NCBI GenBank assembly: GCA_016714795.1 | Contig: JADKCA010000008.1 | Location: 1 to 64,000, forward strand | Length of the DNA stretch: 64,000 nt | Direction: 5' to 3' | From: Sphingomonadales bacterium | GTDB lineage: Bacteria > Pseudomonadota > Alphaproteobacteria > Sphingomonadales > Sphingomonadaceae | Part shown: positions 27,837 to 36,843 of the stretch, piece after piece | Position numbering within the stretch: position 1 is the stretch's first letter | How the letters are laid out: each line of letters begins with the position of its first letter | The notes under the pieces: generated by a model | Database searches by the model: none | What the model was told of the DNA's origin: nothing | Seen by the model: only the letters and a program-made list of their open reading frames with translations | Position numbers and translations under genes: made by a program

Positions 27837-28754
27837 TTATCGAAGCAGCACCCTGCCAAGTGCCTCGGTCAGTTCGTGTCGCTTATCGACTGTTAGCTGG
27901 TCAAGATTGCGCTTTTTCCAAAGAACCGCAGGCAAGCGTTGGGCTTCCGGAATTCCGAGAAGCTCCCATTCGGGGTGGCCGCGCTTGAAACCGAGGAGGA
28001 AGCGGCGATGTTCGTCGGGCATATCAGTGATCATCGCTGTGATGATTGCCTCTCGTGCGGCTTCAAGTTCGGCAAGGGCAACCGGTTCTTGCGTCATGCC
28101 GACGAAACCGCGCGCGAATTCCTCTGCCAGTGCCTTTCGGGTCGGGGCCAAGACTTCGGCCATCGGGCGATTGTGGCTTATGAGATAGACAAGGAATGCC
28201 CGCCGCAGTTCGTCGCTTATGCCTTCGTGCGCCAACAGGTCGCGTACATCGAAAAGATCGCGCGGATGCTGCCGATCGAGCGCTGCAACGATTTTGCCCG
28301 CATAGAGGTCGGCGAAGGACACGACCTGCATTTCAGCAAAGCCGAACTGGTTCTCCACGTTCGGCACCACGGGTGTCAGCACGGGATCGTAAACCGTGCC
28401 GCGTAGCACCGGCGTTATCTCGATCTTGATCTGCACGTCCCCAGCCCGCACGATCAACTTGGTGACGACATTCTCGTCTGCCGAGCGGGACGGATTGACC
28501 TTCGCGCTAGGGATTCCAGCCTCGATCCGTTCCGCGATCCGCAACATAGCCGCGTTAATTGCGGCTAGTGACGTGGTGCGATCCTCGACGGGCAGGTATG
28601 TCAGGTCGATGTCCACCGACAGGCGCGGCATGTTGCGCACGAACAGATTGATAGCCGTTCCGCCCTTGAGTGCGAATGTCTTTTCATTCGCCACGAAAGG
28701 AATGGTGCGAATGAGAAGTGCGACCTGCCTCCGGTATGTGTCGAGAAAAGCCAT
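27837..28754 (-). CDS. abiEii: AbiEii/AbiGii-family nucleotidyltransferase toxin
   Basis: This 305-residue DUF1814 protein has the nucleotidyltransferase core KTFALKGGTAINLFVRNMPR and LSVDIDLTYLPV (DxD), then IKIEITPVLRGTVYDPVLTP and a helical C-terminus. AbiEii is the toxin of the type IV AbiE abortive-infection system and transfers nucleotides to tRNA acceptor ends in characterised relatives. It starts 4 bp after the AbiEi stop and is intact. Confidence 0.92.
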   Translation of the reverse strand: MAFLDTYRRQVALLIRTIPFVANEKTFALKGGTAINLFVRNMPRLSVDIDLTYLPVEDRTTSLAAINAAMLRIAERIEAGIPSAKVNPSRSADENVVTKLIVRAGDVQIKIEITPVLRGTVYDPVLTPVVPNVENQFGFAEMQVVSFADLYAGKIVAALDRQHPRDLFDVRDLLAHEGISDELRRAFLVYLISHNRPMAEVLAPTRKALAEEFARGFVGMTQEPVALAELEAAREAIITAMITDMPDEHRRFLLGFKRGHPEWELLGIPEAQRLPAVLWKKRNLDQLTVDKRHELTEALGRVLLR

Positions 28755-28758
28755 GGAT

Positions 28759-29546
28759 TCATTGACGTCCCAGATCAGAGGGCACGGTTATATGGTAAGT
28801 GGAGTCGAGCTTGCCGCCTTTGACGAGGACGCGCTTGCCCGATCCGAGATCGAAGCGGGGACACGTCGAGCCGGGATCGCCAAGCATGCTGGTGCCGGTC
28901 GGCAAAGAACAAGAAAGCCGCTTCACCTTCACGTTGCGCACGCTTCCAATAGGGTTTGCAGGCGGCGCGGACTCAGATCGCTCAGCCCCTCCATCAGCGC
29001 GTCAACCTGGTGGAAACTCTCACGTTCGGGCAGTTCGTCTAGCAACTCCAGTACGGCGCGTTCCTTGCTCGAATATCGGATCGGCAAGTGCATCCCTGCG
29101 GCGCTGTGCATGGCAGGATTAGGCTCTGGCGGCGCATCGGCATCATCTGGAAACAGGCGCAGACTGTTATGCCACTGAAATTTCACGTCGAGCGGCAGAT
29201 CGCCCAGCCATGTCGGCGCTCGCTTCGGGCCGTAGAGATGGACCTCCTGCATTCCAGCCAACAGGTAATGCGCATACCCCTGTTGTTCGAGCGCGGTGCG
29301 CCCGCCAACGGTCAACGGCAAATCCAGGACTGTCTGGAGAGATGTGACCACCTGTTGCCATGTCAGCGGGCTGCGTGACCGGCGATAGACACGTCGCGCC
29401 GGACTATCGAGCCAGCCAGCGCTGACATAATGGCTGCGCAATGCCGACGAATAGCCATTGGCTTCAAGCCACCCGGCATCAGCCAAGAGACCCTCTGGGA
29501 GTGCCTGTTGTAGCCGGTTTAGCTTGTTGTCATAACGCATAGCCAT
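28759..29546 (-). pseudogene. abiEi: AbiEi antitoxin/repressor, several frameshifts near the 3' end
   Basis: The N-terminal winged helix and middle domain are intact in one frame (RYDNKLNRLQQALPEGLLAD; LTVGGRTALEQQGYAHYLLA; YSSKERAVLELLDELPERES) but this frame stops at 28929. The expected ending continues in other frames: VKVKRL, then FLFFADRHQHAW, then RFDLGSGKRVLVKGGKLDST. Three one-base changes, in an A run near 28936, a T run near 28918 and a C run near 28862, rebuild a full-length protein of about 262 residues. AbiEi neutralises AbiEii and represses the operon. If the shifts were real the toxin would be unbalanced, which argues for sequencing error. Confidence 0.8.
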
Positions 29547-29789
29547 GCTTAGTGTTTTTGCACATTTACAAACCAATGTCTAGTTTATATTTCCTCAAAA
29601 ATACTAAGTCTTATTTCGTATTATCGTAAATATCCAAACCAGCTGCGCTGTCTGGGTGTGGGCAGTTTGGCCATGGCCAACAGCCAGCGTGGCATTGAAA
29701 TGCGGACCAATGCAACCGACAGTGCGAGAGGAGATAATTGACTCAAGGGCAGAGGAAGCATAGCAGTTAGAGTGCAGAAGGCACGAAAA

Positions 29790-29997
29790 ATGAAACACGA
29801 TCCATCAACATATATCGGTATTGGAAAAGACGGATTTCTTCCGCCCGAACACCATGGTCCATTTGATCCAAAAGAATCTGAATTTCTTTCTTCACCAAGT
29901 CTACCTGCAAAAGACGTAAGAGAGCAATCGGAAAGCATGATTTTTGGAGGAGCGATCACGTTTATTGTCATCGCCCTCGTGTTGTACCTTTTCCTAG
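29790..29997 (+). pseudogene. small membrane protein gene interrupted by the IS5-family element
   Basis: The frame starts MKHDPSTYIGIGKDGFLPPE and ends in a transmembrane segment (MIFGGAITFIVIALVLYLFL), where the insertion sequence begins. With the IS and one CTAG copy removed, the frame continues from 30882 to TAA at 31086-31088 and predicts about 136 residues. The distal half has unremarkable composition, so whether it is real protein is uncertain. I do not recognise the family. Confidence 0.5.
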
Positions 29998-30881
29998 GCC
30001 GTGTTGACAAAAGGGATTCCCAAACGGGGTGAGTTCTGATTCAAGGCTGCTCTTTGGGGAGCAGTCATGGGCCGTGGGGACTTGTCGGATGCGGAATGGG
30101 AACTGATCGGACCTCTGTTGCCGTCTGAGCGTGGGCGTTGGGCGCGGCCAGCGGGCGACAATCGGCGGTTCCTCAACGGTATGCTGCATGTCTTGCGGGT
30201 CGGCTGTCCTTGGCGGGACATGCACGAGCGCTACGGCAAGTGGAACTCGGTCTATGTTCGGTTCCGGCGCTGGGCCGGGCAAGGCGTATGGGATGCGTTG
30301 CTGCAAACGCTGGTCGATCTGGGACTCACCGACGACTGGCAGCACATGATCGACAGCACCACGGTTCGCGGCCATGTCTCGGCAGCGGGCGGAAAAGGGG
30401 GGCTTGTGCGCAGGCTTTTGGTCGATCGACGCAGGCGGCGGAAGTGCCGGGGGCACTTCCCAAAGCCGAGTGGCTTTACGAGCAAAGTCCACGCCCGCTG
30501 CGACAATCAGGGACTGCCTATCGGCTTCATCCTGACCGGCGGCGAGGCATCGGATTATACGGCCGCTGACAACCTGATGGCCCTGCCTTTGCCCAAGCCC
30601 AAAGCGCTGCTGGCCGACAAGGGATATGATGGCGACAGGTTCCGGGAAAACCTGCTCATGCGCGGCATTCTGCCGATCATCCCGCCGCGCTCGAACCGGA
30701 AAGCGCCGGTCCATCCTGACTATCGGCGCTACAAGGATCATAACCGCGTCGAGCGCATGTTCGGCAAGCTCAAACAGCAACGACGCATCGCCACACGCTA
30801 CGACAAGACTGTCCTGTCCTTCGAGAGCTTCCTCAACCTCGCTGCCTCACGCCTCTGGCTGAAGTCTTTTGTCAACGCGGC
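29998..30881 (+). mobile_element. IS5-family insertion sequence (884 bp)
   Basis: Terminal inverted repeats are GCCGTGTTGACAAAAG (29998-30013) and its complement CTTTTGTCAACGCGGC (30866-30881), one mismatch in 16. They are flanked by direct CTAG copies at 29994-29997 and 30882-30885, a YTAR-type target duplication as in the IS427 group of IS5. It carries a single transposase gene. The ends and duplication are intact, so insertion is probably recent. Confidence 0.9.
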
Positions 30882-30885
30882 CTAG
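30067..30885 (+). CDS. IS5-family transposase
   Basis: This 272-residue DDE transposase begins MGRGDLSDAEWELIGPLLPS, with the first Asp in HMIDSTTVRGH, the second in LLADKGYDGDRFR and the Glu in HNRVERMFGKLKQQRRIATR. Its TAG stop (30883-30885) lies in the target duplication outside the IS. Between AAGGKGG and GFTSKVHARCDNQG, where relatives have about ten residues ending in GRSRGG, there is an Arg-rich stretch that includes a 21-bp palindrome (30440-30460). It looks as if a short insertion plus a frame change after the G run gave a single open frame. Activity is uncertain. Confidence 0.9.
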   Translation: MGRGDLSDAEWELIGPLLPSERGRWARPAGDNRRFLNGMLHVLRVGCPWRDMHERYGKWNSVYVRFRRWAGQGVWDALLQTLVDLGLTDDWQHMIDSTTVRGHVSAAGGKGGLVRRLLVDRRRRRKCRGHFPKPSGFTSKVHARCDNQGLPIGFILTGGEASDYTAADNLMALPLPKPKALLADKGYDGDRFRENLLMRGILPIIPPRSNRKAPVHPDYRRYKDHNRVERMFGKLKQQRRIATRYDKTVLSFESFLNLAASRLWLKSFVNAA

Positions 30886-31116
30886 CACAATGCCCGCCAC
30901 AAACACAGCTCTCAGAATTTTCGGTTTCAGCACGACAACTCTCCTTAGAGGTGCGTGCTGGTGGTTCCTACGCCCAACGAATGGACCATATCCTCTCGAT
31001 TTGGTCAAGACAGACGATGATGTGGTGCACATGGGCTAAAGAAGGAATGCTTCCGGCTCAATCCGGTCGCATTTTTATATTGCCGTAAATTTAAACTGTG
31101 AGTATGAATTTATGGT

Positions 31117-32319
31117 ATGATTATAGGCCGCGAATCTGCAACAAAACTTGTCCGCCAAGCGCTCTCTGACAATTCGGCCACGGTTCTTCTCGGACCGCGC
31201 CAGATCGGCAAAACCACCCTTGCAAGGGCGTTAGCCGCTGAGCATCAAGACAGTGTTTTTCTGGATTTGGAGCAAGCAGCCGACCTCAGGAAGTTGCAGG
31301 ATGCGTCCGCCTTTTTGCTGTCGACAGCAGGTAAATTGACGGTGATCGACGAAGTCCACCGAGCCCCCAATCTCTTTGCGGATTTGCGCGTGCTAATCGA
31401 CGAGCGTCGCAGGGCGGGCCAACGCACCGCTCAGTTTCTGTTGTTGGGCTCGGCGTCACTCGATCTGATTCGGCAAAGTGCAGAGAGTTTGGCCGGGCGC
31501 GTCACCTATGTCGAACTGCCACCAATTGGTCCGGATGAAGCGCACGATGCAAATATCTCCATAAACCAATTGTGGTTGCGTGGCGGCTTTCCAGACAGCC
31601 TTCTGGCCAATGACGACGCCGGAAGCCTTCGCTGGCGAACAAATTTCATCCGGTCTTACCTGGAGCGCGATGTGCCGATGTTCGCGCCACGCATGCCGAC
31701 AGCAATGATTGGCCGCCTTTGGACGATGCTGGCGCATGGCCAGGGGACGTTGCTCAATGCGTCGCGTCTTGCACAAGCGCTGGCTGTCACGTCGCCAATG
31801 GTTGGGCGCTATATCGACTTGCTAGACGATTTGCTTCTCGTCCGCCGTCTGCAGCCCTGGAGTGGCAATTTGACCAAGAGGCTTGTCAGAGCGCCAAAAA
31901 TCTATGTCCGCGACGCTGGCCTCGTGCACGGCCTGCTGGAAATCGAAACGCTTGAGCAATTGCTGGGCCATCCCGTTGCCGGAGCAAGCTGGGAGGGCTT
32001 GGTAATCGAAGCGATGATCGATGCCGCAGGCCCGCGCGCCTTCCCAAGCTTTTATCGCACCGCAGACGGCGCGGAAATCGATCTGGTGATCGAGCGGGCA
32101 GGAAAGGTTGCTTTTGCCATCGAGATCAAGCGCTCCACCGCTCCGAAAATCGAGCAGGGTTTCTACAGGGGTGCCCAGGATATCGCGGCACAACGCCGCA
32201 TTGTCGTCTACCCTGGCAGCGAAAGCTATCCTGCGCGGGACGGAGTTGAGGTACTGCCGTTACGAGAAGCTATTGCAGCCGTGTCAGGATCGTGCGCCGC
32301 GCTCAAACCGGCAGTTTGA
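31117..32319 (+). CDS. AAA-family ATPase with DUF4143 domain
   Basis: This 400-residue protein has Walker A GPRQIGKTTLA (residues 26-36), Walker B LTVIDEVHRAPNL and sensor LLLGSAS. The C-terminal DUF4143 winged-helix/nuclease-like part contains LRRWRTNFIRSYLERDVP-like sequence and YRTADGAEIDLVIERAGKVA, then IEIKRS. The late D...E-x-K pattern (EIDLVIE, FAIEIKRS) resembles a PD-(D/E)XK fold. The family is widespread on mobile DNA and its function is unknown. The gene is monocistronic and intact. Confidence 0.88.
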   Translation: MIIGRESATKLVRQALSDNSATVLLGPRQIGKTTLARALAAEHQDSVFLDLEQAADLRKLQDASAFLLSTAGKLTVIDEVHRAPNLFADLRVLIDERRRAGQRTAQFLLLGSASLDLIRQSAESLAGRVTYVELPPIGPDEAHDANISINQLWLRGGFPDSLLANDDAGSLRWRTNFIRSYLERDVPMFAPRMPTAMIGRLWTMLAHGQGTLLNASRLAQALAVTSPMVGRYIDLLDDLLLVRRLQPWSGNLTKRLVRAPKIYVRDAGLVHGLLEIETLEQLLGHPVAGASWEGLVIEAMIDAAGPRAFPSFYRTADGAEIDLVIERAGKVAFAIEIKRSTAPKIEQGFYRGAQDIAAQRRIVVYPGSESYPARDGVEVLPLREAIAAVSGSCAALKPAV

Positions 32320-32460
32320 ACTTACCTCTTACTCTCTAACGACGACATCATGCGACGCATGAAAGCATCAAATAGTGAGACAGTAAACGCTGCCTTTCCA
32401 TATTTAGGGCCTCGACCCCCTGCTCAAAACCTAAACGCGAATTTTCCATCACACTTGGCT

Positions 32461-33682
32461 TTAACACCCTAAAGCCAGTTCGGTCTGATCATTTACAAAT
32501 GCTGCCTCGTACGTTCGCGCCGAGGCGCCTGAGACTCCAGCCTCTTTCAGCGCCTCGCGCCATGATCCAGCAATATGGTCCGCCATTTCACGGATCAACC
32601 TACGCGCGTAAACTTCTTTGATCTCGAAAAACGCACATGCTTCAAGGGCCAGATTGATTGACCTGTCATGCAGACCGCCTTCCAAAATTGCAGTTTCGAG
32701 ATGCGGATTTCGATCAGGGCAGGATTGACATCAAACATGGGTGACAAGTGCCAGCGGCCAGCGCCCACATACAGAAATCCATGGTTTTTCAAATGATCGT
32801 CCTTGTTCGATACAAGGATCGTGAAAACAAGGCGCCGGAACAGTTCGTGGAACTCTGCTACCGGGTCGGCGGCATGCATTCGCATGAAATCGACAATCTC
32901 GGTGTAGGAACCAAGTTCCGCGCCCGTTTTTCCAAGGGCGGTGCGCGCCGAAATATAGGGGATGCGCGCGCTACCTCGCCGGTCGAACCGCTTGATCAGC
33001 GCAACCGGAAACGCCGTATCGGCCAATTCAAGCCTCACTTCTGGTGTCCGGATTCCACAGCCTTGCGCCAATCGGAGGGCCGCGACCTCGACACGCTCGA
33101 TTGGATGCTGGTCATAGACCGATGTGAACTTGGCAAGCCATAGCGTGTCACCGTCCCGCACATTGGCCTTGGGTCGGGCACCGCCGGAACCGCCAGCGCC
33201 TGCCAATGCCTGCATTTGTTCGGCGCTGATGTCGTGGCCCTGTTCATACGCACGAGCAATTGCTGTGAACGCTTCGAGATCCACAATTCGAGGCACCGCT
33301 TCGGGCGTGCTGCCCCGGACTATTTTGCCACTATCATCGAGAAACCGCAGCGCGCCCTGCCGACAATGGTCGTCCGAAAGAGTCAGATACTCGAATTCGG
33401 AAAGTCCACTGCATAGGCCCTCTCGAGAAGTCTCCGGCCCCAGCTGTCGGGAGCGGCGTCTGCAAAAACGCTCGCTAAAGCATCCCGGGGCCCAGAAGTG
33501 TGGTAGGGGCCACTTTCGAGCGGATAGGCCGGTTGAATGGCAAAGGCGCGCGGATCGTCGATCCAGGCGGCATCATAAGCAAAGGTCGAGAATTGTCGCG
33601 GACCGACCTGCGTGAAGCGAAGCTGGCCGACTGGCACCAGCGTTTCTCCAAGGGCAACTTGGGCATGGAAATTAGCCATCAA
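32461..33682 (-). pseudogene. hipA: HipA-family serine/threonine kinase toxin, two frameshifts
   Basis: The gene starts at 33682 overlapping the hipB stop by ATGA. The N-terminal HipA domain (GPRDALASVFADAAPDSWGR) shifts near 33399-33400 (one base short) into EFEYLTLSDDHCRQG and on to the kinase core, which has the catalytic NKDDHLKNHGFLY and the metal-binding SPMFDVNP. A second shift near 32725 in a C run (one base short) leads to HDRSINLALEACAFFEIKEV and the normal end. Repaired length is about 407 residues, typical of HipA, which phosphorylates an aminoacyl-tRNA synthetase. Key residues are kept, so function is possible if the shifts are sequencing errors. Confidence 0.87.
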
Positions 33683-34068
33683 AAGCCGATGCCATCCCGG
33701 TCGAATGCGCCTGTCGCAGACGGGTCATGGTTCAGCTTGCTCCGCTTCTTACGCAACATCGCCGACGACGATTTTCCGCGCTGCGGAAGCTGTTCGGCGG
33801 CCAACGCCAAGCCGAGATCGTCTTTTCGGATATCGATCAGGTCCGCGAGCCGATCGATAAGGCCAAGCGCGACAAGAATGTCGGCCAAGGTGCCAATCCC
33901 AAGGCCAGGGTCACCCCTTTCCAGGCGCGCGACTGAGCTTGTTGACGTGCCAGCTCGCAGCGCCAAATCTGCTATTGATATTCCGCGACGTAGTCGCGCA
34001 TTGCGAATGTCCTGGCCTAGCCTCAAAAGCGCCATTCCGGATTTTGGTGAGCTCATGCTATCTTCCAT
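33679..34068 (-). CDS. hipB: HipB-like XRE-family antitoxin
   Basis: This 129-residue protein has a helix-turn-helix of the XRE type: LGQDIRNARLRRGISIADLA, RAGTSTSSVARLERGDPGLG, IGTLADILVALGLIDRLADL. The remainder is a basic tail. It overlaps hipA and would bind it and repress the operon. An AT-rich stretch with ATATATGA-like repeats lies just upstream (34065-34105) and may contain the operator. Confidence 0.87.
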   Translation of the reverse strand: MEDSMSSPKSGMALLRLGQDIRNARLRRGISIADLALRAGTSTSSVARLERGDPGLGIGTLADILVALGLIDRLADLIDIRKDDLGLALAAEQLPQRGKSSSAMLRKKRSKLNHDPSATGAFDRDGIGF

Positions 34069-34150
34069 ATATGATGCACAATTAGCAATTAAAGATCATA
34101 TATGAACGATTAATGGATTGTGCAAGGCAACCTGCTCTCTGCCCAGCAGA

Positions 34151-35452
34151 TTACCGCCGCAACCCATCCATCACCCGCGACACCGCCCCACCTTTGACCG
34201 ATTGCTTGCGCACATAGCGCAGCGCGGTCGTGACCGATTTCCAGCCAATCGCCTGACAGACCCCGGCCCCATCTTCGCCGCTCGCAAACAGATCCTGGGT
34301 CAGACCTACCCGCATCGAATGCGTGCTGATCGCGCGGATAAGGTCCCCTTCCCTGCCTGGCTCGACCTTGACCAGCCCCTGATCGATCACCGCGCGCGCC
34401 AGCCGTTTGTAGATCGCGCCAATACCCTGCCGGGTGAGCGGCCCTTCGCCAATCGCATAGCGTGCCAGCGGGGGAACTGCGGGCCTGCCCTGCAAGCGTT
34501 CCTGCCAGTGCCGCGTATGCCCTGGAATGCCAAAATAGTCCTGCGGCGGGCGCGCAGGGCGTCCCTTGCGGCGGTCCACACCCACCCGCCGGAACAGCGG
34601 TCCCTCATCAAGGCCTGACGCGTCAAGCCATGCCCCAATCCGCCGCATCGTATCCGCGGAAAGCCAGGCGTAGCGCCCCTCCCCTTCCTGATCGGTCTTG
34701 GTCTTGCCGATCGCCAGTATCCCGCGTCCATCAGCCTGCGGATCAACGTCCCGGATGCGGATCGCCGCCAGTTCGCTGACGCGCAAGCCAGACTCGAATG
34801 CGACGCCCAGCAACGCTCCATCGCGCAGACCCTGGAGGTCGCCGCCGCACACCGCCAGCAACATGGTGAGCGTCACGCCTTCTACCTCGTCCTGGGGGCT
34901 CATCGGGACCCCCAGCCGAATGGCGGCGGCCTGGCGTTGCTGACTGCCTTTGCGTCGGCGTGCCGCCTTGAGCGCGTCTGCAACCATCGCTGCGCGTGTC
35001 GGCAGGGTTTCGCGCGAGGAGAGGTTCAGCATGCGGTGGATACGCGAGAGGCTGGCAATGCGGCGGGTGAGCGTGGCGGGTCTGAACCCCCTGCCCTGTT
35101 CGAGCCAGCGCAGGTAATGCACCAGATCTTCCGGGTCTGCGGGGAAGGCCTGCCGCCTTTCGGAAACGCTCCAGGCCAGATAGCAGCTGAGATCGTCGGT
35201 GAGCGCGCGCCGGGTTTCCGTTGCCATGGCTTCCCAGGCGGTTTCAAAGCCGATCATACTGACGCCGCCAAAGCTGGCGGGCAGTGCATCGGAGACCAAA
35301 GCGGCCAAACGATCGACGCTGATGGGTTTGGCAGCGCCTTTGCGGCGCACTGGTAGTTGGGAGGCGCCCACGACCTCGATGACAAGGCTTTCGGTGATCT
35401 GTGAGGCGTTGGACGGCCGCTCGATGGCATCAGGGTCAGAGAACGTTGTCAC
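34151..35452 (-). CDS. tyrosine site-specific recombinase / integrase
   Basis: This 433-residue protein has a SAM-like core-binding domain (YLAWSVSERRQAFPADPEDL; ASLSRIHRMLNLSSRETLPT) and a catalytic domain with Arg in ESGLRVSELAAIRIRDVD, the HxxR pair in STHSMRVGL, and the nucleophile Tyr in TTALRYVRKQS. The HxxR and Tyr spacing fits the family. It starts at GTG 35452. It may resolve plasmid multimers or be the relic integrase of the toxin-antitoxin block. No attachment site was recognised. Confidence 0.88.
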   Translation of the reverse strand: MTTFSDPDAIERPSNASQITESLVIEVVGASQLPVRRKGAAKPISVDRLAALVSDALPASFGGVSMIGFETAWEAMATETRRALTDDLSCYLAWSVSERRQAFPADPEDLVHYLRWLEQGRGFRPATLTRRIASLSRIHRMLNLSSRETLPTRAAMVADALKAARRRKGSQQRQAAAIRLGVPMSPQDEVEGVTLTMLLAVCGGDLQGLRDGALLGVAFESGLRVSELAAIRIRDVDPQADGRGILAIGKTKTDQEGEGRYAWLSADTMRRIGAWLDASGLDEGPLFRRVGVDRRKGRPARPPQDYFGIPGHTRHWQERLQGRPAVPPLARYAIGEGPLTRQGIGAIYKRLARAVIDQGLVKVEPGREGDLIRAISTHSMRVGLTQDLFASGEDGAGVCQAIGWKSVTTALRYVRKQSVKGGAVSRVMDGLRR

Positions 35453-35619
35453 AGCGCCCTTTTTGCCTGCGTATGGGGAGATTGTCGAGATATAATGTTT
35501 CCGTAACTTATCATTACGTATAGTGCCGAAATTGGTGTGTTTTATACAAACCTATATTGTTATATTGGTTTTCTGGCATCCCCTCCCCTCTCGGCCAAGA
35601 AGCACCGGTCAACCAAGCT

Positions 35620-36615
35620 ATGTCACACCCCAAAGAATCCAATTCTAACTCGGCCATGGCACTTTTTGCATTGGGGCATGCCGATGCAAGTCTCTCATTT
35701 TCAAGGCTTTTGCCGGAGGACGTGGCCGCTGACGTCACCACCATCCTTGCCTTGAGGGTGTTGGGGAGCCTTTGGAATCAATACCGAATTGATTGCAAAA
35801 TCAACCATGGCCGCACACTGCTGAGCATCGACAATGGCTATGAATTGCGTGTCTTTACGACCCTGATCGATGATCTGGCGGACTGGCCACCCCTTGTGAC
35901 TGCCAACAATATCATCCGGGTCCACTCCCCTGCCCTGACCGTTCAGGAGAATCAGCTTTATGAGAGTGTGATTGACGACAGTCGTGACGCAGTCGCGGAG
36001 GTTTGCGATCAGATTGCCCGACTTCCAGCGGATATCGATCCAATCAAGCGCGCCTCTCTGCTGATCGGCCGGTGCCAGAAGCTCGAGGAAACGCTGGAGT
36101 TTGGCGTCGCATGGGCCTTGAATCTGGCGGGCGCCAACCGGCTCGATATGCTTGGCCGATCGAAGGCTGCCGCCCCCTTCCCTGCCCTCTTCAGTCGCGA
36201 GATGCTGCGATTTGACCGCTCCAAAGCCTGGCGGCACCAAGCCTTAAGTGCTGCTTTGACGGAAGCTGCCCACCATCTGTCATCAGTGGCGCTCGAAAGC
36301 ATCCACGCAGTGCGTAGTTTCAGAGCGGTGTTTCCGGATTTGCGTCGCAATTCACGCCTTGGCACCGCCTTTGTCTTTCTCGCCGGACTGGGAGAACTCT
36401 CCCCTACCCCATTGGCCAGGCTTGTTGGCTGCACTGAACCAGGAGCCCGCAAGATGCTGAAGCAGCTCGCCAGCGCAGGTCTCGCTACAGCCCAGTCCCC
36501 CTCCCCGGCTTTCGAGCTGGTTCGCAGTTTTCGTCTCGGCTGGCCAGGTGCCACATGGCTGCGCTCCTATTCTGTCGACGATGTCCCCGACGTCGATCCC
36601 TTCGACGACGGATAA
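35620..36615 (+). CDS. plasmid-encoded protein with C-terminal HTH, function unknown
   Basis: This 331-residue protein (start chosen at MSHPKESN; 35557 is an alternative) is mostly helical. Near residues 260-300 it has a helix-turn-helix-like segment, FLAGLGELSPTPLARLVGCT, followed by GARKMLKQLASAGLATAQ, typical of a winged helix. It lies directly before the centromere-like repeats and parA, so it may be a replication or partition accessory, but no family is recognised. Ribosome binding is weak (CCAAGC). Confidence 0.65.
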   Translation: MSHPKESNSNSAMALFALGHADASLSFSRLLPEDVAADVTTILALRVLGSLWNQYRIDCKINHGRTLLSIDNGYELRVFTTLIDDLADWPPLVTANNIIRVHSPALTVQENQLYESVIDDSRDAVAEVCDQIARLPADIDPIKRASLLIGRCQKLEETLEFGVAWALNLAGANRLDMLGRSKAAAPFPALFSREMLRFDRSKAWRHQALSAALTEAAHHLSSVALESIHAVRSFRAVFPDLRRNSRLGTAFVFLAGLGELSPTPLARLVGCTEPGARKMLKQLASAGLATAQSPSPAFELVRSFRLGWPGATWLRSYSVDDVPDVDPFDDG

Positions 36616-36643
36616 CTGCGGGTTTTCGGACATACTTGCGTTA

Positions 36644-36843
36644 CCATGCGCGTTACAACGCGCGTTACATACACTTGCGCTATATAAAGCGCATTACATT
36701 GGCATGCGCCTTACGTTTCGCGTTACAATGCGTTTTCACTTGCGCTTGCGCTTTACGTAGCGCTATTGCCCTGCAATGCGCGTTACCTGTTCGGAGGTGA
36801 TGCGCGTTACACATCGCATTACAAAGACAAAGCGAGTTACATT
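36644..36843 (+). repeat. array of about eleven TGCGCGTTACA repeats, putative centromere or par operator
   Basis: A degenerate 11-bp unit (consensus TGCGCGTTACA) recurs in the same orientation: GCGTTACC, GCGCGTTACA (four times), GCGCATTACA, GCGCCTTACG, GCGTTACA, GCGCTTTACG, GCATTACA, GCGAGTTACA. Spacing varies from 11 to about 26 bp. The array ends 3 bp before the parA ATG. Iterated sites upstream of parA are typical of type Ib partition loci, where the RHH protein binds them both as operator and as parS. Confidence 0.8.
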
